Position numbers and translations under genes: made by a program. Positions 16,677-24,096 of a stretch of DNA of 64,000 nt are shown piece after piece (the first letter of the stretch is position 1; every line of letters starts with the position of its first letter). This DNA comes from CAZDDB01 sp963843285 (GTDB lineage: Bacteria; Acidobacteriota; HRBIN11; JAKEFK01): NCBI GenBank assembly GCA_963843285.1, contig CAWJJO010000013.1:434001-498000 (forward strand). The letters run 5' to 3'. A model generated the notes under the pieces. That model saw nothing but the letters and a program-made list of their open reading frames with translations. It was not told the origin of the DNA and did not search any database.

Positions 16677-18935
16677 ATGGCACAAAACAACATAAAGAGA
16701 GAAGTACGTGGTCTGATCTTTTTTGCGCTATCGTTGTTTTTGTTTCTGTCACTTTTTTCGTATGACCGGTTGGATCCTTCTTTGAACGTCAGCTCGGACC
16801 GGATTCGCGTGGAGAATTACGCCGGTCCGGTAGGAGCTTACACCGCGGATCTCCTATACCTCTTCTTTGGCCTCGTGTCATACGCTCTTGCCGGAACATT
16901 GATGGTTGCAGCTTTTGCCGATTTCTTACAGCGTCAGGTAGACGCCATCTATACGAAGATTCTGGGAAGCGCATTGCTACTATTGTCTCTCTGCGGCTTT
17001 CTAGACTTGTTTGTCGGACACTGGCAGACCACCTCCAAGTTGCCGAACGGGACCTCGAGTACATTTGCGCTGGAAGCCGGTGGATGGATCGGGAGTTCGG
17101 TCAATGGAGCGCTGCAGCAAAGCGCGGGTTATGCCGGCGCCGTCCTGATCTTTGGAACTGCTCTGATTCTTTCCTTGTTGTTGTTGGTTCGGCTGTCCCT
17201 GGGAGACATCGTTGCAGGAATCAGCGGACGCCTCCAGAGCGCGATTCGAAGCCTTCGCACCGGTGTTCGAAAGAAGATGGATTCGGAGATAAAAATACGT
17301 GAGCGGCGGAAGGTCATCCAGAAACACATTGAACGCATCGAGCAACAATCTGAGATCAGCGTTCCCAAAGCAAAAAAAGAAAAGACAGATCCATCGAAAG
17401 ATGCAGTCGTATCAGCGACTGAGCAAACAAAACCGGCGAAACCGAGGACGGAAGAACAACCGGTACAGCTTGATTTTCGCGACATGAGCGAGAATTTTGT
17501 ATTGCCGCCCCTGACTCTTCTGGAATCGCCCTCATCTGAATCTACGATTGACAAGAAGGAGCTCGTGGAAAAATCGAAAGTCATTACCGGCAAACTTGGG
17601 GAATTCGCAATTGCCGGAACCGTCTCGGAAATCCATCCGGGACCGGTAGTGACTACGTTTGAATTTAAGCCGGAAGCAGGAATCAAATACAGCAAAATCG
17701 TAAGTATGTGCAACGATCTTTCCATGGCGTTGAAAGCAGAATCGATCCGGATTGACCGGCTGGCAGGTCAGGCTTCGATCGGAATCGAAGTTCCAAACAA
17801 ATTGCGGGACACAATCTTCCTTCGTGAAATCGTTGGGGGTCAGGCGTTTCAGCAATCGACATCCCCTCTCACGCTGGGTCTGGGTAAGTTGATTCACGGG
17901 GAAGTGTACGTCACCGACTTGATGAGGATGCCTCACCTTCTCATTGCCGGATCTACAAATTCCGGAAAGAGCGTTGCGATCAATTCCATGCTCTGCAGCA
18001 TCCTGTACAAAGCGACTCCTGAAGAAGTGAAATTCATTCTGATTGATCCCAAGCGGCTGGAGTTGAACTTCTATGAGGACATCCCTCATTTGTTGGTCCC
18101 GGTTGTTGTGGAACCCAAGCTGGCAACAAATGCGCTTCGATGGGCTGTTTATGAAATGGAAGAGCGCTACCGGCTACTCGCCAGTTTTAATGTGCGGAAC
18201 ATCGCGCAGTTCAATCAGATCTTCCTGGATGAAAGTTTGCAAGCAGCTCTGACCGATGAACAAAGAAAACAACTGAAACCGCTTTCCTTCATTGTGATAG
18301 TTGTGGATGAGCTTGCCGACCTGATGATCACCTGCGGCAACGAAGTGGAAGAATCGATTCAGCGGCTGGCGCAAATGGCGCGCGCAGTTGGAATTCATTT
18401 GATTGTTGCCACGCAGCGTCCTTCTGTAGATGTGGTTACGGGAATCATCAAAGCAAATTTCCCCTGCAGGATCGCCTTCCGTATGCCGTCGGGTCATGAT
18501 TCAAAAACCATCCTGGACACAAAAGGCGCCGAACAGCTTCTTGGAATGGGAGACATGCTTTTTATTCCGCCGATGAGCTCCCGACTGACAAGAATCCATG
18601 GAGCCTATGTTTCCGAAAAGGAAATCCAGCGGCTCACAAAGTTCTGGATTCGGCAGGGAAAACCACAGTTCAATGATGCGATCTTAAAAGAGCCTGTCAG
18701 TAAGGTGGAAATCGAAGATTTCCACGATGAGCTGTACAGCGAGGCGGTGCGTGTGGTTGTATCGTCCGGTCAAGCTTCCATTTCACATTTACAGCGCCGC
18801 CTGCGTCTCGGATATGGAAGAGCCGCCAGAATGATTGACCGGATGGAATCGGAAGGAATCGTTGGACCTGCGGATGGCGCGCGTCCCCGCGACATCCTGG
18901 TCAATGATACTTACCTCCGGCAAATGGAAGTGTAG
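16677..18935 (+). CDS. ftsK: DNA translocase FtsK/SpoIIIE
   Basis: 752 residues from the ATG at 16677, the normal size for short FtsK proteins. It moves chromosomal DNA through the division septum and activates dimer resolution. Four membrane segments occupy about the first 180 residues, a charged linker follows, then the RecA-like motor with Walker A (GSTNSGKSVAINS) and Walker B (IVVDELADLMI), and a C-terminal winged-helix gamma domain (SISHLQRRLRLGYGRAARM) that reads KOPS sites. An in-frame ATG at 16608 adds an unlikely hydrophilic leader. The stop TAG at 18933-18935 lies in a repeat end. Confidence 0.95.
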   Translation: MAQNNIKREVRGLIFFALSLFLFLSLFSYDRLDPSLNVSSDRIRVENYAGPVGAYTADLLYLFFGLVSYALAGTLMVAAFADFLQRQVDAIYTKILGSALLLLSLCGFLDLFVGHWQTTSKLPNGTSSTFALEAGGWIGSSVNGALQQSAGYAGAVLIFGTALILSLLLLVRLSLGDIVAGISGRLQSAIRSLRTGVRKKMDSEIKIRERRKVIQKHIERIEQQSEISVPKAKKEKTDPSKDAVVSATEQTKPAKPRTEEQPVQLDFRDMSENFVLPPLTLLESPSSESTIDKKELVEKSKVITGKLGEFAIAGTVSEIHPGPVVTTFEFKPEAGIKYSKIVSMCNDLSMALKAESIRIDRLAGQASIGIEVPNKLRDTIFLREIVGGQAFQQSTSPLTLGLGKLIHGEVYVTDLMRMPHLLIAGSTNSGKSVAINSMLCSILYKATPEEVKFILIDPKRLELNFYEDIPHLLVPVVVEPKLATNALRWAVYEMEERYRLLASFNVRNIAQFNQIFLDESLQAALTDEQRKQLKPLSFIVIVVDELADLMITCGNEVEESIQRLAQMARAVGIHLIVATQRPSVDVVTGIIKANFPCRIAFRMPSGHDSKTILDTKGAEQLLGMGDMLFIPPMSSRLTRIHGAYVSEKEIQRLTKFWIRQGKPQFNDAILKEPVSKVEIEDFHDELYSEAVRVVVSSGQASISHLQRRLRLGYGRAARMIDRMESEGIVGPADGARPRDILVNDTYLRQMEV

Positions 18936-18955
18936 GGTCTGCTCATTTGCTGCCT
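18932..18955. repeat. Fragment of the bipartite repeat end
   Basis: GTAGGGTCTGCTCATTTGC resembles the repeat terminus GTAGGGGCTATGCATTTGC that begins 24 bp later. It looks like a partial extra end. The ftsK stop codon (TAG, 18933-18935) is part of it. Confidence 0.5.
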
Positions 18956-19195
18956 GTAGGGGCTATGCATTTGCCATTGGAAAGCATGAAGCTCATGCAA
19001 GTTTCAATGGATTGGCAAGCAATTTTGGATCCGCAAGGTGTTCGCAAATGCACAGCCCGACACGACAGTATGATGATCTTCCATTTCGCATGGCGGGCGA
19101 AGCATTTTCAGCTGTAAATGGAATCCGTGCACGCAGGAAGACAACTACTAATCTCAGCCAGAACGATACTACGGAGGAAAATGCTTAGCCCCTAC
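18956..19195. repeat. Bipartite repeat, copy B (inverted relative to copy A)
   Basis: 240 bp, the reverse complement of the element at 13551-13785, with the same two stem-loops and ends (GTAGGGGCTATGCATTTGCC ... GGAAAATGCTTAGCCCCTAC). In the outer stem a G-C pair of copy A is an A-T pair here (GGGCTGAGC/GCTCAGCCC versus GGGCTAAGC/GCTTCGCCC), with one neighbouring mismatch. The terminal GTAG supplies the stop codon of the glutaredoxin gene on the minus strand. Confidence 0.8.
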
Positions 19196-19431
19196 CGCAA
19201 TGCGCGTTCCAATTTTTTCCCATCGATCCGGTACCTGAACAGCTTGCGATCATCCACAAAAATAACCGGTATCTCGTAGCGGTATTTCTCAAAAGCGACA
19301 GGATCCTGATCAATGTCTACTTCCTCAATGATCAGCGGATACCTTTCTGCAAACTGACGCAGCAAATCCTTCGCACCATCGCACAAATGGCATTCCTTTC
19401 TGGAATAAATGCGTATACGGTGAGGATTCAA
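19192..19431 (-). CDS. Glutaredoxin-like thiol-disulfide protein
   Basis: 79 residues. IRIYSRKECHLCDGAKDLL carries the CxxC redox pair, and IPVIFVDDRKLFRYRIDG has the cis-proline strand and glycine turn of the thioredoxin fold (glutaredoxin-like, DUF836 type). It should reduce disulfides in the cytoplasm. The start is a TTG at 19431, 3 nt after the anti-sigma stop, so it is in the sigma-factor operon. The stop TAG is the end of the adjacent repeat, so the native C-terminus may have been cut or replaced. Confidence 0.85.
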   Translation of the reverse strand: MNPHRIRIYSRKECHLCDGAKDLLRQFAERYPLIIEEVDIDQDPVAFEKYRYEIPVIFVDDRKLFRYRIDGKKLERALR

Positions 19432-19434
19432 TGA

Positions 19435-19863
19435 CTATATCTTTGCAACCACTTCCACATAATTGGAAGCATTGTAGAACTGCACATACGTATGCTGGTA
19501 TGCAAACTCCCATCCGGATGCCAGCATCGATAACAATACGAGTGCATACACATACGGAATCCACACAGCGAGAGACGGCGGCGGATCTTCTTTTTGGATA
19601 CTCGGAAACACTTCCACAAAGGTAGATCGCGGTAACCGGAACTCCCGGATGGAATCAGGCAGACACTCGTCGCGAAAATCAACGAGAACCGACAACGTCT
19701 TGCAAAAATCATCCAGATGATCGCTGCAGGACGGGCAGAACTTCAAATGATCGTGAACAGAAGCGCGTTCTTCCTCCGAAAGAATTCCATCCACATATTC
19801 TGAAAATCTTTCCCGGATTTCATTGCACTCGGAAAGCGTTCTAAATGAGGTCTTGGATCGCAT
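19435..19863 (-). CDS. Zinc-binding (ZAS) anti-sigma factor with one membrane helix
   Basis: 142 residues. The N-terminal domain has Cys 12 followed by HLKFCPSC, giving the C-X~25-H-X3-C-X2-C arrangement of ZAS anti-sigma factors, which hold an ECF sigma factor inactive. A single transmembrane helix (VWIPYVYALVLLSMLASGWEF) near residues 100-120 anchors it. It overlaps the sigma gene by 23 bp and has a good Shine-Dalgarno sequence (AGGAGA) inside it. In some ZAS proteins the zinc cysteines form a disulfide under oxidative stress; the glutaredoxin 3 bp downstream hints at this, but it is inference. Confidence 0.88.
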   Translation of the reverse strand: MRSKTSFRTLSECNEIRERFSEYVDGILSEEERASVHDHLKFCPSCSDHLDDFCKTLSVLVDFRDECLPDSIREFRLPRSTFVEVFPSIQKEDPPPSLAVWIPYVYALVLLSMLASGWEFAYQHTYVQFYNASNYVEVVAKI

Positions 19864-20461
19864 CTTTCATCTCCTGTCTGGCGCGAGCAAGACGGGACTT
19901 TACTGTTCCCAGCGCCAGATCGAGGGCATCGGAGATCTCCTGGTAGCTGAATCCTTCGAGATCGCGCATGATCAAGATTGCGCGGTGGTCGGGCCGTATC
20001 TTTCGCAGGGCCAGGCTCACGCTTCTGCACCGTTCGCTCATCGTTAGCGACATCGATGGATCGGGAATGGAATCATATTTCGTTTGCGCGATCACATCCA
20101 GGCCTACAAACCGGTCCTTCAGACGCTGATACCAGCGTCTCTTTTCGTTCAGTACAGTGTTCAAGGTAATCCGGTAGATCCACGTCTTGAGAGAACAGTT
20201 ATTTTGGAATGAATTAATTCCGCGAAAGATCTTTACAAAAACATCCTGACAGACTTCTTTCGCCTCTTCCGAATTCCCGAGATAGCGGTATAAAAAACGG
20301 ATAATCGGCCGCTCATACTGAGCCACTAACTGCTCAAAAGCCCTTTCGTCGCCCGACTGTAACTCACTTACAAATCGGGCCTGAGCCTCTGTAGCCGTTG
20401 TCTCTTGACCTGCTTCCAGAACCGGCACCGAAATCGAAACAGCCTTACTCCAGGGGGTCAC
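19841..20461 (-). CDS. RNA polymerase ECF sigma factor (RpoE-like)
   Basis: 206 residues. Region 2 (ERPIIRFLYRYLGNSEEAKEVCQDVFVKIF) recognises the -10 element and contacts core polymerase; region 4 (LDLALGTVKSRLARARQEM) reads the -35. The start is GTG at 20461, supported by GGGAGG 5 nt upstream (20467-20472). It is cotranscribed with its anti-sigma factor and a glutaredoxin-like protein. A promoter matching the RpoE consensus lies at 20480-20507, so the factor probably activates itself. The signal may be envelope or thiol stress. Confidence 0.93.
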   Translation of the reverse strand: MTPWSKAVSISVPVLEAGQETTATEAQARFVSELQSGDERAFEQLVAQYERPIIRFLYRYLGNSEEAKEVCQDVFVKIFRGINSFQNNCSLKTWIYRITLNTVLNEKRRWYQRLKDRFVGLDVIAQTKYDSIPDPSMSLTMSERCRSVSLALRKIRPDHRAILIMRDLEGFSYQEISDALDLALGTVKSRLARARQEMKDAIQDLI

Positions 20462-20479
20462 AGTTGCCTCCCAAATCCA

Positions 20480-20507
20480 TTAGACACACACATCTTCAAA
20501 AAGTTCC
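20480..20507 (-). promoter_or_regulatory. RpoE-type promoter GGAACTT-N15-GTCTAA
   Basis: On the minus strand GGAACTT (20501-20507) is followed after exactly 15 nt by GTCTAA (20480-20485), the ECF sigma-E consensus with consensus spacing. Transcription would start near 20474, leaving a leader of about 13 nt containing the GGGAGG ribosome-binding site. A separate TATAAT (20516-20521) just upstream may give housekeeping expression. Confidence 0.7.
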
Positions 20508-20552
20508 TCCCTTTTATTATATAAGAAACGCGGGACTCGGACGCAGGATCTA

Positions 20553-20606
20553 TGGAGCGCAGGCGTCCCCGCCTGCATTATGGGCCGCAGGCTTCCAGCC
20601 TGCTCC
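20553..20606. repeat. GGAGCGCAGGC family repeat
   Basis: TGGAGCGCAGGCGTCCCCGCCTGC, then ATTATGGGCCGCAGGC, then TTCCAGCCTGCTCC. Each GCAGGC pairs with the following GCCTGC, giving two hairpins, and the outer GGAG/CTCC also pair. It lies between the sigma operon and the Lon N-domain gene. Confidence 0.75.
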
Positions 20607-20611
20607 GGGAA

Positions 20612-21256
20612 TCAGTTCAGTGTAGGATCGCTTGGCCGCAGCGGCGCAAACTTCTGGGTCCATTCCATCATGGATATCCGTTTTCGTAGAAGCTTCTGAC
20701 GAAGGCGAGCGCGCACAAAAACATCGTCCTTTTGAAGCAGTTCCATCTTCACGGTGGTGTCCAGATCCAAACTGGAAGCGATCAAATTCACCAGCTGCGA
20801 AAAATCCACGGCTGGATCCAACTCGATTGGATCGGTCATCAGCCTGGCAACATCCGTCAGAAGGCTTTTCTGAAGCTGCTGAATCAGCCTCGGACTCTGG
20901 GTCAAGGTCTCGGGCAGAATCTGCACACGGACTTTGCGATACGGATATTCCTGCACAGTTTCCAGCGCACGCGCGCGGTAAAGACCGCGCAGCACAATAT
21001 TGTAGCGTTGATCCGCCAGAGCATCTACCTGCGAGATTTCACCTGCGCAACCGATCGAATAAATGGGAGGATTGCCATAATAATCTTCCTGCCAGCCTGG
21101 TTTGAGCAAAAACATTCCGATCAGTTGATGGGTTTCAACAGCTTCCCGAATCATCTGAAAATAGCGCGGCTCAAAAATGTGAAGTGGCAACTGCGTATGA
21201 GGAAAAAAGACTACGTTCGGCAGGGGAAAAACGGAAATGACGTCTTCCTGGGTCAT
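20612..21256 (-). CDS. LON peptidase substrate-binding domain protein
   Basis: 214 residues made only of the Lon N-terminal (LON/PUA-like) domain: FPLPNVVFFPHTQLPLHIFEPRY at the start, then IGCAGEISQVDALADQRYNIVLRG. It has no ATPase or protease part. Such stand-alone proteins are common; they may bind unfolded substrates or act like cereblon-type ligand receptors, but the function is not settled. Its ATG overlaps the stop of a small membrane protein gene (ATGA), forming a two-gene operon. Confidence 0.88.
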   Translation of the reverse strand: MTQEDVISVFPLPNVVFFPHTQLPLHIFEPRYFQMIREAVETHQLIGMFLLKPGWQEDYYGNPPIYSIGCAGEISQVDALADQRYNIVLRGLYRARALETVQEYPYRKVRVQILPETLTQSPRLIQQLQKSLLTDVARLMTDPIELDPAVDFSQLVNLIASSLDLDTTVKMELLQKDDVFVRARLRQKLLRKRISMMEWTQKFAPLRPSDPTLN

Positions 21257-21414
21257 CTGGTAAGCATGTACCCAAACACCATTAAAATACCGAGACCCAC
21301 CACCGTCAGTATCGTAAGCGAGACTACAGTGCCAATCAATGTATCAGGCACATCTTCCAAGGCCGCTGCGGCCTTTTCACGAATCTCCGAAACTTTGGCA
21401 AAGATTTGAGCCAT
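21253..21414 (-). CDS. Small single-pass membrane protein
   Basis: 53 residues starting MAQIFAKVSEIREKAAAALE, then a long hydrophobic helix (TVVSLTILTVVGLGILMVFGYML). Family unknown. The start is chosen at 21414 because a consensus sigma-70 promoter lies just upstream; a longer frame to 21561 would run through that promoter and a repeat. Translation is probably coupled to the Lon-domain gene by the ATGA overlap, so it may tether or regulate that protein at the membrane (inference). Confidence 0.7.
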   Translation of the reverse strand: MAQIFAKVSEIREKAAAALEDVPDTLIGTVVSLTILTVVGLGILMVFGYMLTR

Positions 21415-21441
21415 ACTGAATACTTCAAAATTCGAAGTGTG

Positions 21442-21470
21442 ATTATAGTTTTGCGGTTCAAAAAAATCAA
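21442..21470 (-). promoter_or_regulatory. Sigma-70 promoter TTGATT-N17-TATAAT
   Basis: On the minus strand TTGATT (21465-21470) is 17 nt from a perfect TATAAT (21442-21447). The predicted start at about 21435 gives a 20-nt leader for the small membrane protein at 21414. Confidence 0.7.
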
Positions 21471-21478
21471 CAACTCCT

Positions 21479-21577
21479 TGGAGCGCAGGCGCCCCAAACT
21501 CGTTTGGAGTCGGCGGGCGTCCCTGCGCGCCGGAAAGTAATGGACACTCAATGGCGGGCACGGAGGCCCGCCAACTC
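21479..21577. repeat. Compound GC-rich hairpin repeats
   Basis: Begins TTGGAGCGCAGGCGCCCC, then CGGCGGGCGTCCCTGCGCGCCGG, and ends GGCGGGCACGGAGGCCCGCC. The first part belongs to the GGAGCGCAGGC family and the last block repeats the one at 5449-5511. It fills the divergent spacer between the Lon-domain operon and the phosphatase gene. Confidence 0.6.
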
Positions 21578-21603
21578 CAATTTGGGAGGGATCAACTACT
21601 GGT

Positions 21604-21609
21604 TATAAT
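21604..21609 (+). promoter_or_regulatory. TATAAT -10 box for the phosphatase gene
   Basis: A perfect TATAAT lies 16 nt before the ATG at 21626, with AGAGGT in between as a plausible Shine-Dalgarno sequence. The -35 region is weak (TTTGGG near 21581). Confidence 0.5.
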
Positions 21610-21625
21610 CAAAGAGGTCTCACGA

Positions 21626-24028
21626 ATGAAAGCGCGCATCTGGAGCCTGATATTCCTTGCTGCCGCCACCATGCTGGATCGAGGCTTCCACATTTATCAG
21701 TTCCTGTTTGTTCCTGGAATGGACATCACCGGGTCCTTCCTCTGGATCTGGATCGCGTTGATCCTACCGGTCGTTCTGGCGATTGCGGGTTTATTCATCG
21801 GATTCTCCAGGCCGGAAGATGATCATGCCTTCGTTGCGTGCCTGTTTTTGCTAAGCGTATCGGCGGCCGTTTCCATTTCAGATATCGCCTATGTGCAACC
21901 AACCGGCCTTCGGGAATTGTGCCTGGTGATTCAACTCGCGCAACGCAGCTTTGCAAGTTATCTGTTCTTCCGTTTTTTCCTTCAGTTCCCATCCCGCTCC
22001 CCGATTGACAGAACTGCGCCCTGGCTAAAGGGCGTGATGCTTGTGATTTCCATTGCAGCGATGGCGCACGCACTTTCTCGCGAGTTCAAAGAGCACCTGA
22101 ATTCTGAAGATTTATTGCATCCTGTTTTTCAAGGACTTTTCCTGGTCATGATTCTCGCCGGATTGATTTCCCTCTTTTCAAACCTCTTGGAGACCACGGC
22201 TCAAGACCACAAACGAAGATTGAATATCCTGCTGGCAGGAATTACATGTGGCGCCCTGATTCCGGCGCTTGCCGCACTTCTCGGTTTCGAAGAAACGTTT
22301 CCTTCCTACTGGCTCATCGGCATCGTGATGATCGGATCGGTCTGTTTTCCTCTTTCCTTTATCTACGCTGTGCTTCAGCATCGTGTTTCTGAAATCCGCC
22401 TGATACTGCGGCGGGGACTTCAATATCTTCTGGTATCCCGCGGATTTTATGTGATGGAGGCAGCAGTGCTGTTCACCATCCTTTACTTCACGATCGGCGC
22501 CACTACATTTCATCTTCAGGTTTCGGCAACTCCCGATTTTGGCTGGCGTCTGGGAGCCATCGCAGCTCTGGCGTTTGGCGCAGCGATGGTATTGCCGACA
22601 CTGAACCGGCGCGTGATGCCGTACATTGACCGGAAATTCTTCCGCGAGACATACAACGCACAGACGATCCTGAACGATTTGAGCCAGGCTATCCAGCGGC
22701 AACCAGGCGGGCCACAGCAACTTGTGGATCTATCTACTACCCAGATCAGCCATGCCCTGTTTGCCGATCAGGTAGCCGTATTTCTTCGTGGAGCAAAAGT
22801 GGTTTACATCGCGGAGGATCCGGCAGAAATGAATGAATCCTCGATCGTTTGGAGTCATCGTACGGGAGGAGATTTTCAGTGCTGCGGAATTCGACGACCG
22901 GAATTGGAGATGCCGGGAATCGTCTTCCCCAAAACACTGGAGCATCTTGTGCTGCCGGCAAACGGCTCAGTTTCAAACAAGCTTCGGGAAAGCATTGCCG
23001 AACCACGAACCGTGGAAATTTACTGGGAAGATCCCGATTCCTGGCTTCAAGAATTGTCGCTCGCGGACGGCTCCCCCGATCCGAAGACTCGCGAAAGAGG
23101 AATATTGCAGAGGCTGAACACCCGGCTGATCGTTCCGATGGTAACCAACGAGCGGCTTCTTGGTTTTATCAGTCTTGGCGAAAAATTATCCGAAGAGCCC
23201 TATTCTCGCGAAGACAAACAGCTTCTACTATCGGTGGCAAATCAAATGGCGATTGCGCTGAACTACTTTCTGCTCATTGATCAGGTCACCGAACAGGAGA
23301 AATTGAGAAGTGAAATCGAAATTGCGAAACAAATGCAAGCACAGCTATTTCCACAACGAATTCCCCCAATGAAGACTCTGGATTACACAGGAGTCTGCAA
23401 AGCCGCGCGGGAAGTGGGAGGAGACTATTACGATTTCCTGGAGATCGGTCCCGGCCGGCTCGGTCTGGTGGTCGCTGACATCTCCGGCAAAGGAATATCT
23501 GCCGCGTTGCTCATGGCAAGCGTTCAAGCGCTGATGCGTAGTCATGCACATTTGCATGGCGATCGCGCCGAGCTGCTTGTTTGGGACATCAATCGTTTGA
23601 TGTACTCTTCCACGACGCATGGAAAGTATGCTTCTCTCTTTTACGGATTTTACGATGATTTGAGCAGGCTTCTGGTGTACGTGAATGCCGGTCATGTTCC
23701 GCCGATTCTGTATCGAAAAGACGGTTCGGTGCAGCGCCTGAAAACAGGCGGAATGGTGGTTGGAATGATGCCGGACCGGACCTACCGGCAGGAAACGGTG
23801 CAACTACAAGCGGGAGATGTCTTGCTGATTTTCAGCGATGGAATTACGGAGGCCATGAATGAAAAAGAGGATGAATTTGGCGAAGAGCGCCTCCTCGCTT
23901 TAATTTCCGATGTTGCGAATCTGCCGGCCAATGCTTTTTCGGATGCGATTCTCGATCGAATCGCAAATTACGTGGGGACAGCTCCTCAACATGATGATTC
24001 CACGCTCGTGGTGATCAAAGTCCTGTGA
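21626..24028 (+). CDS. Membrane-bound SpoIIE-type PP2C phosphatase with GAF domain
   Basis: 800 residues. About seven transmembrane helices occupy the first 350 residues. A GAF-like domain follows (TRLIVPMVTNERLLGFISLGEK near residues 495-515), then a helical linker with AKQMQAQLFPQ and the PP2C/SpoIIE core. Metal-binding residues are visible in GGDYYDF (about 598), VADISGKG and SDGITEA (about 737). Such proteins dephosphorylate STAS-type anti-sigma antagonists in partner-switching pathways; a STAS protein is encoded at 52719. ATG 21626 has AGAGGT upstream. Confidence 0.9.
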   Translation: MKARIWSLIFLAAATMLDRGFHIYQFLFVPGMDITGSFLWIWIALILPVVLAIAGLFIGFSRPEDDHAFVACLFLLSVSAAVSISDIAYVQPTGLRELCLVIQLAQRSFASYLFFRFFLQFPSRSPIDRTAPWLKGVMLVISIAAMAHALSREFKEHLNSEDLLHPVFQGLFLVMILAGLISLFSNLLETTAQDHKRRLNILLAGITCGALIPALAALLGFEETFPSYWLIGIVMIGSVCFPLSFIYAVLQHRVSEIRLILRRGLQYLLVSRGFYVMEAAVLFTILYFTIGATTFHLQVSATPDFGWRLGAIAALAFGAAMVLPTLNRRVMPYIDRKFFRETYNAQTILNDLSQAIQRQPGGPQQLVDLSTTQISHALFADQVAVFLRGAKVVYIAEDPAEMNESSIVWSHRTGGDFQCCGIRRPELEMPGIVFPKTLEHLVLPANGSVSNKLRESIAEPRTVEIYWEDPDSWLQELSLADGSPDPKTRERGILQRLNTRLIVPMVTNERLLGFISLGEKLSEEPYSREDKQLLLSVANQMAIALNYFLLIDQVTEQEKLRSEIEIAKQMQAQLFPQRIPPMKTLDYTGVCKAAREVGGDYYDFLEIGPGRLGLVVADISGKGISAALLMASVQALMRSHAHLHGDRAELLVWDINRLMYSSTTHGKYASLFYGFYDDLSRLLVYVNAGHVPPILYRKDGSVQRLKTGGMVVGMMPDRTYRQETVQLQAGDVLLIFSDGITEAMNEKEDEFGEERLLALISDVANLPANAFSDAILDRIANYVGTAPQHDDSTLVVIKVL

Positions 24029-24044
24029 TTGGAGCGTAAGCGTT

Positions 24045-24096
24045 TGGAGCGCAGGCGTCCCGCCTGCATTATGGGCCGCAGGCATCTTCCTGCTCC
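24045..24096. repeat. GGAGCGCAGGC family repeat
   Basis: TGGAGCGCAGGCGTCCCGCCTGCATTATGGGCCGCAGGC...CTGCTCC between the convergent phosphatase and diguanylate cyclase genes. The two hairpins could act as a bidirectional 3' end. A half-unit TTGGAGCGTAAGCG precedes it at about 24029. Confidence 0.75.

Noticed and set aside
21415..21561. N-terminal extension of the small membrane protein
   Set aside because: It would cross a consensus promoter and a hairpin repeat.
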